NCBI GenBank assembly: GCA_900546995.1
Contig: URFF01000034.1
Span: 1 to 18,860, forward strand
Source of the DNA: an uncultured Sutterella sp.
Lineage (GTDB): Bacteria; Pseudomonadota; Gammaproteobacteria; Burkholderiales; Burkholderiaceae_F
Length of the DNA stretch: 18,860 nucleotides
Direction of reading: 5' to 3'
The notes under the pieces were generated by a model that was not told the origin of the DNA, did no database searches, and saw nothing but the letters and a program-made list of their open reading frames with translations. Below, piece after piece: positions 7,121-15,563 of the stretch. The translations under genes and the position numbers were made by a program. How positions within the stretch are numbered: position 1 is the stretch's first letter; the number at the start of each line of letters is the position of its first letter.

Positions 7121-7792
7121 ATGGTCAAAAATAGTCCACTAAAAATCATCGCCGTAGAAAGCGATGCGAATGTTTGTTTTCGCTTAGAGCATTTACTGTC
7201 GCAACAGCATGACATGCGACTTCTCGGTTGCGCGCACTCCTGCCGTGAAGCCAAGTCGTTTTGTGCTGATTACCCATTTCAAATGCTTTTAGTGGATTTG
7301 GCATTACCTGATGGTTTGGGGTTGGAACTCATTCGTGAGATTGCGTCAAACCATACTGATGTGGATATTATGGTCCTTGCCAACAGCAACGACGATCCGC
7401 ACATTGTCAATGCCATTGAAACCGGTGCCAAGGGCTACGTCCTCAAAAAAGAGTTGGAAAAGAATCTGGTTGCCGCCATCAGGCTACTGCAAGCCGGCGG
7501 CTCACCGGTGAGCCCCTCGGTCGCCAAAAGTGTGCTTCGAGCCCTTAGAACCTTCACGACACAAACAAGCACACAAAGCCCTCAATCGGTAGAATCCAAT
7601 CCCCTGTCTGAAAGGGAAACGGAAATTCTTCGCCTTTTAGCCAAAGGCATGAGTTTTAACGAAATCGGTGACATTTTGACGATTTCTCCGCATACCGTCA
7701 CGGCGCATATTAAAAAGATCTATCGGAAACTTCAGGTTCACTCTCGTGGTGAAGCGGTTTACGAAGCCGTGCAAATGGGACTACTCCCCTAA
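7121..7792 (+). CDS. NarL/LuxR-type response regulator
   Basis: A 223-residue two-component transcription factor. The receiver domain (about 7-125) has the phospho-acceptor D59 in LLVDLALPDG, an acidic residue E13 and the conserved K109, but the usual Thr/Ser switch position is A87 and the second acid of the metal-binding pair is S14. A Ser/Thr/Gln linker (about 140-160) leads to a LuxR-type helix-turn-helix: LSERETEILRLLAKGMSFNEIG followed by ISPHTVTAHIKKIYRKLQV (about 162-210). The start at 7121 follows directly after an in-frame stop; no clear ribosome-binding site is visible, so initiation may be weak or leader-dependent. No sensor kinase is encoded nearby. The Bug-type gene starts 15 bp after its stop, so the two are probably cotranscribed. 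Confidence 0.9.
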   Translation: MVKNSPLKIIAVESDANVCFRLEHLLSQQHDMRLLGCAHSCREAKSFCADYPFQMLLVDLALPDGLGLELIREIASNHTDVDIMVLANSNDDPHIVNAIETGAKGYVLKKELEKNLVAAIRLLQAGGSPVSPSVAKSVLRALRTFTTQTSTQSPQSVESNPLSERETEILRLLAKGMSFNEIGDILTISPHTVTAHIKKIYRKLQVHSRGEAVYEAVQMGLLP

Positions 7793-7807
7793 CGTAATTG
7801 TTTGTTT

Positions 7808-8788
7808 ATGACGAGACTCTTACTCATAGCTTCGGCCATGATCGGTCTGCTTTTGTCTTTCAACGCGGCGGCAGACACCGATGCGTCCTGGCCAACACAA
7901 AAGAAAATTCGACTGGTCGTTCCCTTCCCTGCAGGAGGGGGAGCCGATGCCATTGCCAGAGTGATCGCTCCGGCCTTAGCCGAAGAACTTGGGCAAAGCG
8001 TTTATGTTGATAATCGTGCTGGCGCCGCGGGTTCGCTCGGCACGCAAACCGCCCTTCGTGAAAAAGCCGACGGCTACACACTCATCTATGTGACGAACGG
8101 GACGTTAATCACCAACCCGACGCTTTACCCACAAGTCGACTACAAACTCAATGACTTCATACCGGTCGCTCGCTTAACGGACCTTCCTTTGGTATTAGCC
8201 GTTAAAAATCAACCCGACGCACCGGATTCGGTTGACAAATTTCTTGAAAAAGCCCAAAAAAGTCCTTCGGCTCTACGCTACGGATCGGCTGGCATCGGAA
8301 CCACGAGCCACTTTGCGGCCGTGATGCTCGCCGAATGCACCGGACTTCGTTTTGAACACATCCCCTATCGAGGGGGCTTTGCCTCGATGACTGACCTCTT
8401 AGCCGGTCGTATCGATTTTACGATTGATGTTGCGACCAACACCATGCCACACGTGAAAGCAGGCACACTGATTGCACTAGGCTTATCCACACAATGTCGC
8501 AATCCTGAAATGAGTACCATTGCAACATTGGGCAAAACCGTCAAAGGCTATCAATTGTCAGCCTGGGATGGCATCGCCCTTAAGGCGGGAACGGACCCTG
8601 CTGTTGTAAAAAAACTCTCAGAGGCGATAAATCGCACCCTGGCTCGTCCGGAAGTCATCGAAGCGCTGACCTTGCGGGGAGCCGAGCTTGTGAAAAGCAC
8701 CCCTGAAAGTTTTAAGGCATTTATTGAATCTGAAAAGCCGCGTTGGGATCATTTAGTCAAAAGTGCTAAAGCCCAGGCCAAACACTAA
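7808..8788 (+). CDS. Bug-type tripartite tricarboxylate transporter binding protein
   Basis: A 326-residue periplasmic solute-binding protein of the TctC/Bug family, which typically binds carboxylated compounds and feeds TctA/TctB membrane partners. Residues 1-22 are a signal peptide (MTRLL, hydrophobic core, SFNAAA before the cut). The mature part starts with the family pattern WPTQKKIRLVVPFPAGGGADAIAR and VYVDNRAGAAGSLG, and later has YGSAGIGTTSHFAAVML and HIPYRGG, the two loops that hold the ligand carboxylate. I use ATG 7808 rather than a TTG two codons earlier. No TctA or TctB genes lie in the window, so this is an orphan binding protein, as is common in Burkholderiales. Ligand not predictable. 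Confidence 0.92.
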   Translation: MTRLLLIASAMIGLLLSFNAAADTDASWPTQKKIRLVVPFPAGGGADAIARVIAPALAEELGQSVYVDNRAGAAGSLGTQTALREKADGYTLIYVTNGTLITNPTLYPQVDYKLNDFIPVARLTDLPLVLAVKNQPDAPDSVDKFLEKAQKSPSALRYGSAGIGTTSHFAAVMLAECTGLRFEHIPYRGGFASMTDLLAGRIDFTIDVATNTMPHVKAGTLIALGLSTQCRNPEMSTIATLGKTVKGYQLSAWDGIALKAGTDPAVVKKLSEAINRTLARPEVIEALTLRGAELVKSTPESFKAFIESEKPRWDHLVKSAKAQAKH

Positions 8789-8840
8789 ACGCGTTTTTGT
8801 CGCATAATCTTTGCATTGACTACTTTTGAAGAGTTTTACC

Positions 8841-9683
8841 ATGACCGACACACAAGAACTGAAACCCATTCCTGACTGGAAGCGCTGCGGCGAATTCTCC
8901 GACATCATTTACGAAAAAGCCGAAGGTATCGCCAAACTCACAATCAATCGCCCGCACGTGCGAAATGCCTTCCGTCCGGAAACTGTCCAACAACTTTGCG
9001 CAGCCTTTAGCGATGCGCATGAAGATCCGGAAATCGGCGTCATCATTTTGACCGGTCAAGGTCCATTGGCTTTTTGCTCCGGGGGCGATCAAAAGGTTCG
9101 CGGCAATGGCGGCTATGTGGGCGGTGACGGCGTCCCCCGCTTAAACGTCCTTGACTTTCAACGCATGATCCGCACTTGTCCGAAACCGGTGATTGCCATG
9201 GTGGCGGGCTACGCGATCGGGGGCGGACACGTCCTTCACATGCTCTGTGACCTTACGATTGCCGCTGACAACGCTCGATTCGGTCAAACCGGTCCCCGTG
9301 TAGGCAGTTTCGACGGCGGTTGGGGTGCTAGCTACATGGCTCGCTTAATCGGTCAGAAAAAGGCACGGGAAATGTGGTTCTTGTGCCGTCAATACGACGC
9401 ACAACAAGCCCTGCAAATGGGGTTGGTGAATACCGTTGTTCCTTTGGAAAAACTCGAGGAAGAAACGGTCAAATGGTGTCGCGAAATTCTCGCCAACAGC
9501 CCCATCGCGATTCGTTGCTTAAAGGCAGCCCTCAATGCGGACTGTGACGGTCAAGCCGGGTTACAGGAATTAGCCGGTAACGCCACGCTTTTGTACTACA
9601 TGACCGAAGAAGGCAAGGAAGGGAAAAACGCATTCCTTGAAAAACGGCGTCCGGACTTCAAGAAATTCCCGCGCTTACCCTAA
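8841..9683 (+). CDS. menB: 1,4-dihydroxy-2-naphthoyl-CoA synthase
   Basis: A 280-residue crotonase-fold enzyme that closes the naphthoquinone ring of o-succinylbenzoyl-CoA in menaquinone synthesis. It reads almost like E. coli MenB: SDIIYEKAEGIAKLTINRP near the N terminus, FCSGGDQKVRG (oxyanion loop), MVAGYAIGGGH, and QTGPRVGSFDGGWG holding the catalytic Ser and Asp. The Gly in QTGP is the mark of bicarbonate-dependent (type I) MenB; type II enzymes carry Asp there. The end, EKRRPDFKKFPRLP, is also standard. ATG 8841 is used, with GAAGAG seven bases upstream; a TTG at 8826 is in frame but unneeded. menE starts one base after the stop. Confidence 0.95.
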   Translation: MTDTQELKPIPDWKRCGEFSDIIYEKAEGIAKLTINRPHVRNAFRPETVQQLCAAFSDAHEDPEIGVIILTGQGPLAFCSGGDQKVRGNGGYVGGDGVPRLNVLDFQRMIRTCPKPVIAMVAGYAIGGGHVLHMLCDLTIAADNARFGQTGPRVGSFDGGWGASYMARLIGQKKAREMWFLCRQYDAQQALQMGLVNTVVPLEKLEEETVKWCREILANSPIAIRCLKAALNADCDGQAGLQELAGNATLLYYMTEEGKEGKNAFLEKRRPDFKKFPRLP

Positions 9684-9684
9684 A

Positions 9685-11022
9685 ATGGCCGATCCATTTT
9701 CCATTTTTGAGGCGGCCGCCGAGGCGCCCGATCGCATTGGGTTGCGCTCCAAGGGAACGGATTATCGTTTTTCCCAATTAGCGCTTTTAACCCAAAACGC
9801 CATTTCTCGATTGGAAGCCTCGGGCAGCTTACCGCCCAAGGGGTTGCCCTATATCGTTGAAGGGACCAACACCGTTGAAACGCTCGTTACGCTCTACGCC
9901 TTAATGGCTTTAGGGGTGCCAGCACTCATGCTGCATCCCAAGCTCACAGCGACGGAACGGCGACTGTTACTCGAAAGCGTTCTAAGAATTCGGGAGCCGC
10001 TACCTGAAAACTGTGTGGCGGTTCTCTTTACTTCGGGGACAACGGGACTACCCAAGCCAGCCATCATCACGCGCGAGATGCTGCTAGCCTCCGCTGCGGC
10101 CAGTGCCGCCAATCTGGGCTGGCAAGATAATGATTGCTGGCAACTTTGCATGTCAATTACCCGTATCGGCGGTCTCTCTATCTTGACTCGATGTCTTTTT
10201 GCGCGAAAAACACTGGCGATTTCTCCTTTGTTTAGCCCTGCCTCATTTGTTGAAGCGCTTGAACACGATCGAGTGACGATTACGAGCATCGTGCCGACCA
10301 TGCTTGCCAAAATTTTTGAGACCTATCCGAATTGGCAAGCGCCTGAGAGGCTTCGTGTGCTGCTCCTAGGCGGGTCTTCAGCCACAGAAAAGCTTTTACA
10401 AAAAGCTCACGCCGCTCATCTTCCGATTGTGACCACTTACGGCATGACAGAAACTTGTTCGCACGTGGTGATGACCCCCTACTCGGAGCGCTTTAAGCTA
10501 CAAACCGGAAGCGGGAAAGTGCTGCCGCCTGCGCGAGTGAGAATCCGCGACGGCCAAATCGAAGTGAATTCCCCCATGACCACGCCCGGCTATTGGGGCA
10601 GACCGCGCTTAGAGAGCGACTGGTTTGAAACCGGTGATCTTGGAGAATTTGATGCTGACGGCACCTTACACGTTTTTGCCCGTCGACATGATCTCATTCT
10701 TTCAGCGGGTGAAAATGTCTATCCGTTGGAAGTGGAAAATTTGCTATCGCACTCGCCTTTCATTAAGGAAGCTCTTGTCATCGGCGAACCCGATGAAACA
10801 TGGGGTGCCATTGTCTGTGCGCTGATTGTGCCGGAAAACGGAACGCACCCAACAATCGAAGACATTCGTCGCTTCTGTAAAGAAAATCTTTCGGCGTACA
10901 AGTGTCCGCGAAAAATCGCCATCGTCAATACCCTGCCGGTCAATAGCGCCGACAAACCCGATCGTCGACCGGAAGTTTTAAAGCGTTTCACATTAGAAAA
11001 GGTTCACTACGCTCACCCGTAA
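9685..11022 (+). CDS. menE: o-Succinylbenzoate-CoA ligase (MenE-like)
   Basis: A 445-residue adenylate-forming enzyme, predicted to activate o-succinylbenzoate to its CoA ester, the substrate of MenB. ANL-superfamily motifs in order: TSGTTGLPKP (116-125, phosphate loop), YGMTET (252-257), FETGDLG (315-320, ribose-binding Asp), RRHDLILSAGENVYP (333-347, hinge and A8), and DKPDRR (423-428) with K424 as the probable A10 lysine. The general fold alone would allow other acyl-CoA ligases; the specific call rests on the short length typical of MenE and on the 1-bp gap after menB. The frame is open upstream to 9637, but that would overlap menB and I prefer ATG 9685. Confidence 0.87.
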   Translation: MADPFSIFEAAAEAPDRIGLRSKGTDYRFSQLALLTQNAISRLEASGSLPPKGLPYIVEGTNTVETLVTLYALMALGVPALMLHPKLTATERRLLLESVLRIREPLPENCVAVLFTSGTTGLPKPAIITREMLLASAAASAANLGWQDNDCWQLCMSITRIGGLSILTRCLFARKTLAISPLFSPASFVEALEHDRVTITSIVPTMLAKIFETYPNWQAPERLRVLLLGGSSATEKLLQKAHAAHLPIVTTYGMTETCSHVVMTPYSERFKLQTGSGKVLPPARVRIRDGQIEVNSPMTTPGYWGRPRLESDWFETGDLGEFDADGTLHVFARRHDLILSAGENVYPLEVENLLSHSPFIKEALVIGEPDETWGAIVCALIVPENGTHPTIEDIRRFCKENLSAYKCPRKIAIVNTLPVNSADKPDRRPEVLKRFTLEKVHYAHP

Positions 11023-11023
11023 C

Positions 11024-11068
11024 CTTTTGGAGTGTTTTGTTCGCAATTGCAACGAAACACCCCAAAAG
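11024..11068 (+). repeat. Long inverted repeat between menE and bepA
   Basis: Arms 11024-11041 (CTTTTGGAGTGTTTTGTT) and 11051-11068 pair over 18 positions with one mismatch and one G-U pair, closing a 9-base loop that is itself nearly self-complementary (GCAATTGC at 11043-11050). The stem starts with CTTTT and ends with AAAAG, and no T-tract follows on either strand, so it is not a textbook rho-independent terminator despite lying two bases after the menE stop. It may protect the menE transcript end or stop transcription with Rho. Confidence 0.55.
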
Positions 11069-11119
11069 TGGCGCGAAGCCATTAAGATAGTCGCAGTGAT
11101 TCATTTCTGAGGGTGTTCC

Positions 11120-12631
11120 GTGTTTTTCAAGCGTTTTACTGCTATCGCAATAAGTGCCATGCTCGCCGCATCGCCTTGTGCTCAAGCCCTGGCGCAAGAA
11201 CGCTTAGCCACGGACTCGCTCAATCTGAATTTACCAAGCATGGGAGCTGTTGCCGGCACGGAGCTTTCGCCTAGTGAAGAACAGGCAATCGGTGACGAGA
11301 TGATGCAACAAATCCGCGCCGATTCGAGCTACCTCAATGATTCGGAAACACTCGAATACCTTAATCGTTTGGGTTATCAATTGGTGAGCGTATCCAATAC
11401 GCACACTTATAACTTTTTCTTTTATCCCCTGATTGATAAGTCATTGAACGCCTTTGCCATTCCAGGGGGCTATATCGCGGTTCACACAGGGCTTATTGTC
11501 GCCGCGCAAAGTGAAAGCGAATTAGCCGGCGTCATCGCGCACGAAGTCGGACACGTCACGCAGCGGCACATTGCCCGCATGATTGATTCACAAAAGGGAA
11601 ATGCCGCACTGTCCATTGGCTCCATTTTATTGGCCATTTTGGCAGCGCGCGCAGGTGGCGGGCAGGCTGCCGCAGCCGTCGCCATGGGCGGACAGGCGGC
11701 CCTTATTTCCAATCAATTAAGTTACTCACGCTCTGCCGAGCGGGAAGCTGACCGAGTTGGCCTTAATTCTTTAGTTCGCGCCGGTTTTGATCCCCGTGGG
11801 ATGGAAACGTTTTTCACACGCTTGCAGCAAAATAATCGCTACTACGAAACCGCATCGCCTGCTTACATAAGCACTCACCCTCTCACGGTTGAACGTATCA
11901 GCGATATGGAAAATCGCACTAGACGCTTAGGCAAACACCATCATGAGGACTCATTGGACTTTGCCCTGATCCAACAGCGCATGCGCGTTCTGCAAGAATT
12001 GCAACACGACGATTGGCTTCGAGTGCGCCGCGATATGCGAAATGAATTAGCCAAAGCCAAAACAACGCGGGAAAAAATAGCGCTCAACTACGGACTTTCG
12101 GTTGTCAGTAAAAAACTTTCTGAAAGGGCTGATGCGAAAAATTACGCCAATGTTGCCGTGAACCTACAAGGTGGGAAAAACGCCATTTTGCTTAAGAATC
12201 AGTCCGAAATGTTATTTATTTATGGTAACAGTTCAGAAAAACAACGGGCATTGAGAATGGCTAAAAACCTGGCCGACAATAACCCCACTTCGGAGATGGC
12301 GGTCAAGCTTTATGCGGGCGAACTCTACGACTTAAAGCGCTATAACGATGTCTTGCGCTTTATGCGAAGCCAACAGGCTTTGTCCAGAAACAATCCCTCC
12401 TACTGCGCAATTACCGCCCGCTGCTATCGAGCGCTCAATCAAATGAGCGCGCACCACCAAGCCGTGGGTGACATGTACCTCGCACAAGGCGATAAACGCG
12501 CCGCCGAATACCAATACCGTCTTGCTCAACAAGCCAACGACGGTGACTATTACGTCATGAGCCAGGTGGATGCTAAGTTGCGCCAAACACGAGCCGACAT
12601 CATGGAAGAGGAAAAATACAAGGATCGTTAA
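11120..12631 (+). CDS. bepA: BepA-like periplasmic M48 metalloprotease with TPR domain
   Basis: A 503-residue envelope quality-control protein, predicted to help assemble or degrade outer-membrane proteins such as the LPS transporter LptD. Residues 1-26 are a signal peptide (FKRFTAIAISAMLAASPCAQALA). The peptidase domain has the zinc site HEVGH at 141-145 with E207 in EREAD as third ligand, and STHP at 251-254, whose His matches the regulatory switch residue of E. coli BepA (H246). A Gly/Ala-rich hydrophobic loop (163-198) lies between them. The C-terminal part (about 285-490) is helical with TPR-like repeats. The start is GTG 11120, with GAGGG (11109-11113) six bases upstream. Length matches BepA (487). 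Confidence 0.88.
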   Translation: MFFKRFTAIAISAMLAASPCAQALAQERLATDSLNLNLPSMGAVAGTELSPSEEQAIGDEMMQQIRADSSYLNDSETLEYLNRLGYQLVSVSNTHTYNFFFYPLIDKSLNAFAIPGGYIAVHTGLIVAAQSESELAGVIAHEVGHVTQRHIARMIDSQKGNAALSIGSILLAILAARAGGGQAAAAVAMGGQAALISNQLSYSRSAEREADRVGLNSLVRAGFDPRGMETFFTRLQQNNRYYETASPAYISTHPLTVERISDMENRTRRLGKHHHEDSLDFALIQQRMRVLQELQHDDWLRVRRDMRNELAKAKTTREKIALNYGLSVVSKKLSERADAKNYANVAVNLQGGKNAILLKNQSEMLFIYGNSSEKQRALRMAKNLADNNPTSEMAVKLYAGELYDLKRYNDVLRFMRSQQALSRNNPSYCAITARCYRALNQMSAHHQAVGDMYLAQGDKRAAEYQYRLAQQANDGDYYVMSQVDAKLRQTRADIMEEEKYKDR

Positions 12632-12668
12632 CTGGCGTTGGGTTCTCCTTTTGGGCAACCTTTTAACG

Positions 12669-12697
12669 TTGTTGCGTTTAATCAACTGTGCGATAAT
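12669..12697 (+). promoter_or_regulatory. Putative promoter of the NADP reductase gene
   Basis: TTGTTG (12669-12674) and GATAAT (12692-12697) are 17 bases apart, a good housekeeping-type promoter, 28 bases ahead of the ATG at 12726. It lies in the 94-base gap after bepA. Confidence 0.5.
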
Positions 12698-12725
12698 CGG
12701 CAAACTAATTTACTGAGTAATTACT

Positions 12726-13805
12726 ATGGCTATTGAAGACTATCTCACCATTGCCCCAAAAACCGACGAAATCATTGAAACGGATGCGGTGATTGTGGGC
12801 GCAGGTCCTGTCGGACTTTTTCAGGTATTTGAATTAGGGCTTTTGGAAATCAAAGCTCACGTAGTTGACTCCCTGCGTCAAGTGGGCGGTCAGTGCATGG
12901 AACTTTACGAACATAAGCCGATTTATGATATTCCGGCCGTTCCCGTTTGCACCTCACGCGAACTTACTGAAAACCTCTTAAAACAAATTCACCCCTTCGG
13001 GCCGCAATTTCATTTGGGCGAAGAAGTCACCACCGTGCGTAAAGAAGACGACGGGCGTTTTTACGTTGAAACGGATAAGGGCACACGGTTTCTCACCAAA
13101 ACTGTTTTCATTGCCGCTGGTGTCGGAAGCTTCCAACCAAAACGCTTGACCGTGCCCGGCATTGAAAAATTCGAGGGCACTCAGCTTCACTATCAAGTGA
13201 AAGATCCTGAGATGTTCTACGGGAAAAACATTGTGATCTGCGGTGGCGGTGACTCCGCGCTTGACTGGACGCTGAATTTGGTGGGCAAAGCCGAAAGCGT
13301 CATTTTGCTTCACCGTCGAGATGGGTTCCGTGCGCAATCGGCTTCTGTCGCCAAGATGCGTGAACTCTGTGAAAACTGGGAAATGCAGTTTGAAGTGGGC
13401 CAAATCACCGGTTTTGAAGAAGCCGAGGGCAAACTCACGGAAATTCGTGTCACCGGTGATGATGGCGTTGTTCGCCGCATGCCCCTTGACCACTTGTTAG
13501 TTTTCTTTGGCTTAACCCCGAAACTTGGACCGATCGCTGATTGGGGACTTGAAATTTACCGTAAACAAATTGTCGTTGACACGGAAAAATTCCAAACCTC
13601 GATTCCCGGTATCTTTGCGGTGGGCGACATCAACACCTATCCGGGCAAAAAGAAGTTGATTCTTTGTGGTTTCCACGAATGCGCTTTAGCTGCTTTTGCG
13701 GCGGCCGACATTGTGCATCCGGAAAAGAAGACGCTTTTGCAATACACGACAACCTCGCCGAAATTGCATAAGGTCTTAGGCGTGGAAACGCCAACTTTGG
13801 ATTAA
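12726..13805 (+). CDS. Ferredoxin/flavodoxin--NADP reductase, thioredoxin-reductase-like type
   Basis: A 359-residue cytoplasmic flavoprotein that moves electrons between NADPH and ferredoxin or flavodoxin. FAD-binding GAGPVG at 25-30, followed by VGGQCMELY (53-61) typical of this group; NADPH-binding GGGDSALDW at 173-181 followed by LLHRRDGFRA; and IFAVGDINTYPGKKKLI near the C terminus, the second FAD-binding site. The redox-active CxxC of true thioredoxin reductases is absent from the NADPH domain, which points to the YumC-like FNR branch. Length and ending (HKVLGVETP) are normal. It has its own promoter and a strong terminator, so it is probably a single-gene unit. Confidence 0.9.
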   Translation: MAIEDYLTIAPKTDEIIETDAVIVGAGPVGLFQVFELGLLEIKAHVVDSLRQVGGQCMELYEHKPIYDIPAVPVCTSRELTENLLKQIHPFGPQFHLGEEVTTVRKEDDGRFYVETDKGTRFLTKTVFIAAGVGSFQPKRLTVPGIEKFEGTQLHYQVKDPEMFYGKNIVICGGGDSALDWTLNLVGKAESVILLHRRDGFRAQSASVAKMRELCENWEMQFEVGQITGFEEAEGKLTEIRVTGDDGVVRRMPLDHLLVFFGLTPKLGPIADWGLEIYRKQIVVDTEKFQTSIPGIFAVGDINTYPGKKKLILCGFHECALAAFAAADIVHPEKKTLLQYTTTSPKLHKVLGVETPTLD

Positions 13806-13825
13806 AGCAAACACTTTTTTGTGTC

Positions 13826-13865
13826 AAACGCCGAACCGCACTCAACGCGATCCGGCGTTTGTTTT
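13826..13865 (+). terminator. Rho-independent terminator after the NADP reductase gene
   Basis: AAACGCCG (13826-13833) and CGGCGTTT (13853-13860) form a perfect 8-bp stem followed by GTTTTC, 20 bases after the stop codon. A small ACAC/GTGT hairpin with six T in its loop precedes it. Confidence 0.75.
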
Positions 13866-14156
13866 CACCTAAAAAACTTATCTGACGCTATTAAGTTAAT
13901 TGTTCGAATTTGATTGTAACGGACACTAACAGTGGTTCCCCATTCTTTGCTCATCAAACTCACGAAAAAGCCATTGCGTCTGGCGAATTCCCCACCAGTT
14001 GTAATTGCCAAAAAAGATCTCTATGTGAACTATTTAACCCAATATCTCAAAAATACTGATAGAGAGGCCAATTTTTTGGGCGTACAATCGATCGTACGAC
14101 TCTGCGTTGTGTGCTTTCAACAACGCCCTTAACAAGACGTTTAATCAGGCAAAAAT
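13866..14156 (+). promoter_or_regulatory. Leader and control region of the MATE gene
   Basis: About 290 bases with no convincing gene; a 66-codon frame from a GTG at 13932 has no ribosome-binding site and no family features. The notable parts are at the right end: the palindrome at 14081-14098, a leader hairpin GCGTTGT (14104-14110) / ACAACGC (14120-14126) with a 9-base loop, and AGG at 14147-14149 ahead of the ATG at 14157. Confidence 0.45.
14081..14098 (+). promoter_or_regulatory. Palindromic candidate operator over the MATE -10 element
   Basis: CGTACAATCGATCGTACG is an 18-bp palindrome with a single mismatched pair. It contains TACAAT (14083-14088), a good -10 hexamer about 70 bases ahead of the exporter start; the matching -35 is poor, as is usual for activated or repressed promoters. 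A dimeric repressor binding here would block transcription. No regulator gene is adjacent. Confidence 0.45.
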
Positions 14157-15527
14157 ATGGGCACCAGTAAAAAAATCAACATGCTCGAAGGCAGACTTTG
14201 GGACAAATTGATTGTCTTTGCGTTGCCTTTGGCCTTTACCGGCATGCTGCAGCAGCTCTACAACGCAGCAGACGTTGCCGTGTTGGGCCGTTTTGTCTCC
14301 GACTTGGCCGTTGCCGCGGTTGGCAACAATGTTCCGGTCATTGGGCTCATCATTAGTTTTTGCATGGGGTTGTCGTTAGGCGTCAATGTGGTTGTCGCCC
14401 GTGCTTTGGGCATGAAAAATGATCGCAAAGCAAACGAAGCCGTCAGAACCTCATTTTTAACCGCCATTGTTTTCGGCATTGTTGCGTTATTAATCGGCTT
14501 GGCTTTCTCAAGCGCTGCGATGGACTGGCTGGATGTCCCAGCCGAAGTCAGAGATCATGCGTTGGTTTACTTGCGTGTCTATCTATTGGGCATGCCCTTT
14601 ATTGCCATCTATAACTTTTTGGCAGCCGTTTTCCGTAGTCAGGGTGATACTCAGACCCCTCTATGGGCATTGCTTGCCGCCAGTCTCTTTAACATTGCCG
14701 GGAATTTATTCGCGGTTCTCGTCTTGGATTGGGGCGTGGCAGGTGTTGCGTTAGCAACCGTTCTAGCCAATTTGCTGTCTGCGATCATCTTATTTGTCAA
14801 ACTTACTCGAATTGAAGGACCGCTTCGCCTGGAAGTTTCTCAACTATTAAAGGTCGATTTCCCTTCGCTAAAGAGCATTGTTCGAATCGGTTTGCCCGCC
14901 GGTATCCAAGGGGCGGTGTATTCCCTCTCGAACTTGGTGATTCAGTCGGCGATCAATAACCTGGGACCGGCTGCGATGGCGGGCTCAGTCGCAGCCTTCA
15001 CCATTGAAATTAACGTTTATTGCTTTATCAATGCCTTTGCTCTCGCGGCAACCACGTTCGTCAGTCAAAATTACGGCGCACGAAATCTAGACCGTTGTTA
15101 CCGTATCATGTGGATCACCTTGGGATTGAACATGCTCGTGACGATCATAATGACCGCTTTGGTCTTGATCTTTAGCCGTGATTTATTGGGCATCTTCACC
15201 AATAGTGAAGAGGTGATCGCGTTAGGCTTAATTCGTATTTTGTGGGTCGTTGTGCCGCAGCCGCTTAGCGTGGTGATGGACACCCTTTCAGGTTGTATGC
15301 GTGGCTACGGCTATTCGTTGCCGCCGGCCATGGTGACACTCATTGTCGTTTGCTCGGTCCGCCTGATTTGGGTTTATACCGCTTTTCCGATGTACCCAAC
15401 CTATGACACCTTGATGATGGTCTATCCGTTAAGCTGGTTAATCACCATGATCGGCCTGATTATCCTATACGTCCGCCTTCTTCGCCGGATTAGAAGTCGA
15501 CGACAGCCGATCGATGATGAGCTCTAA
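14157..15527 (+). CDS. MATE family efflux transporter
   Basis: A 456-residue inner-membrane protein with about 12 hydrophobic segments, predicted to export cationic drugs or metabolites in exchange for Na+ or H+. The N terminus, MLEGRLWDKLIVFALPLAFTGMLQQLYNAADVAVLGRF, is the classic MATE opening (LPLA...LQ.LYN..D...LG), with the paired second-lobe motif LPAGIQGAVYSLSNLVIQSAINNLG near residues 247-271 showing the two-lobe repeat. It belongs to the NorM/DinF-like side of the family; the substrate cannot be read from sequence. The tail is basic (RLLRRIRSRRQ). It is convergent with the cyclophilin-like gene, with 36 bases between stops. Confidence 0.92.
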   Translation: MGTSKKINMLEGRLWDKLIVFALPLAFTGMLQQLYNAADVAVLGRFVSDLAVAAVGNNVPVIGLIISFCMGLSLGVNVVVARALGMKNDRKANEAVRTSFLTAIVFGIVALLIGLAFSSAAMDWLDVPAEVRDHALVYLRVYLLGMPFIAIYNFLAAVFRSQGDTQTPLWALLAASLFNIAGNLFAVLVLDWGVAGVALATVLANLLSAIILFVKLTRIEGPLRLEVSQLLKVDFPSLKSIVRIGLPAGIQGAVYSLSNLVIQSAINNLGPAAMAGSVAAFTIEINVYCFINAFALAATTFVSQNYGARNLDRCYRIMWITLGLNMLVTIIMTALVLIFSRDLLGIFTNSEEVIALGLIRILWVVVPQPLSVVMDTLSGCMRGYGYSLPPAMVTLIVVCSVRLIWVYTAFPMYPTYDTLMMVYPLSWLITMIGLIILYVRLLRRIRSRRQPIDDEL

Positions 15528-15563
15528 CGCCTTGATTTACCATTGAAATAGCTCCTAGAGCAG

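Noticed and set aside
12632..12668. Terminator after bepA
   Set aside because: Only a four-pair GTTG/CAAC stem can be drawn before TTTT; too weak to support.
13932..14132. Small 66-codon gene ahead of the MATE exporter
   Set aside because: GTG start without ribosome-binding site, no recognisable family features, and it overlaps the probable promoter and palindrome.
15521..15561. Bidirectional terminator between the MATE and cyclophilin-like genes
   Set aside because: GCTCTA/TAGAGC and GCTC/GAGC pairings are short and lack T-tails.
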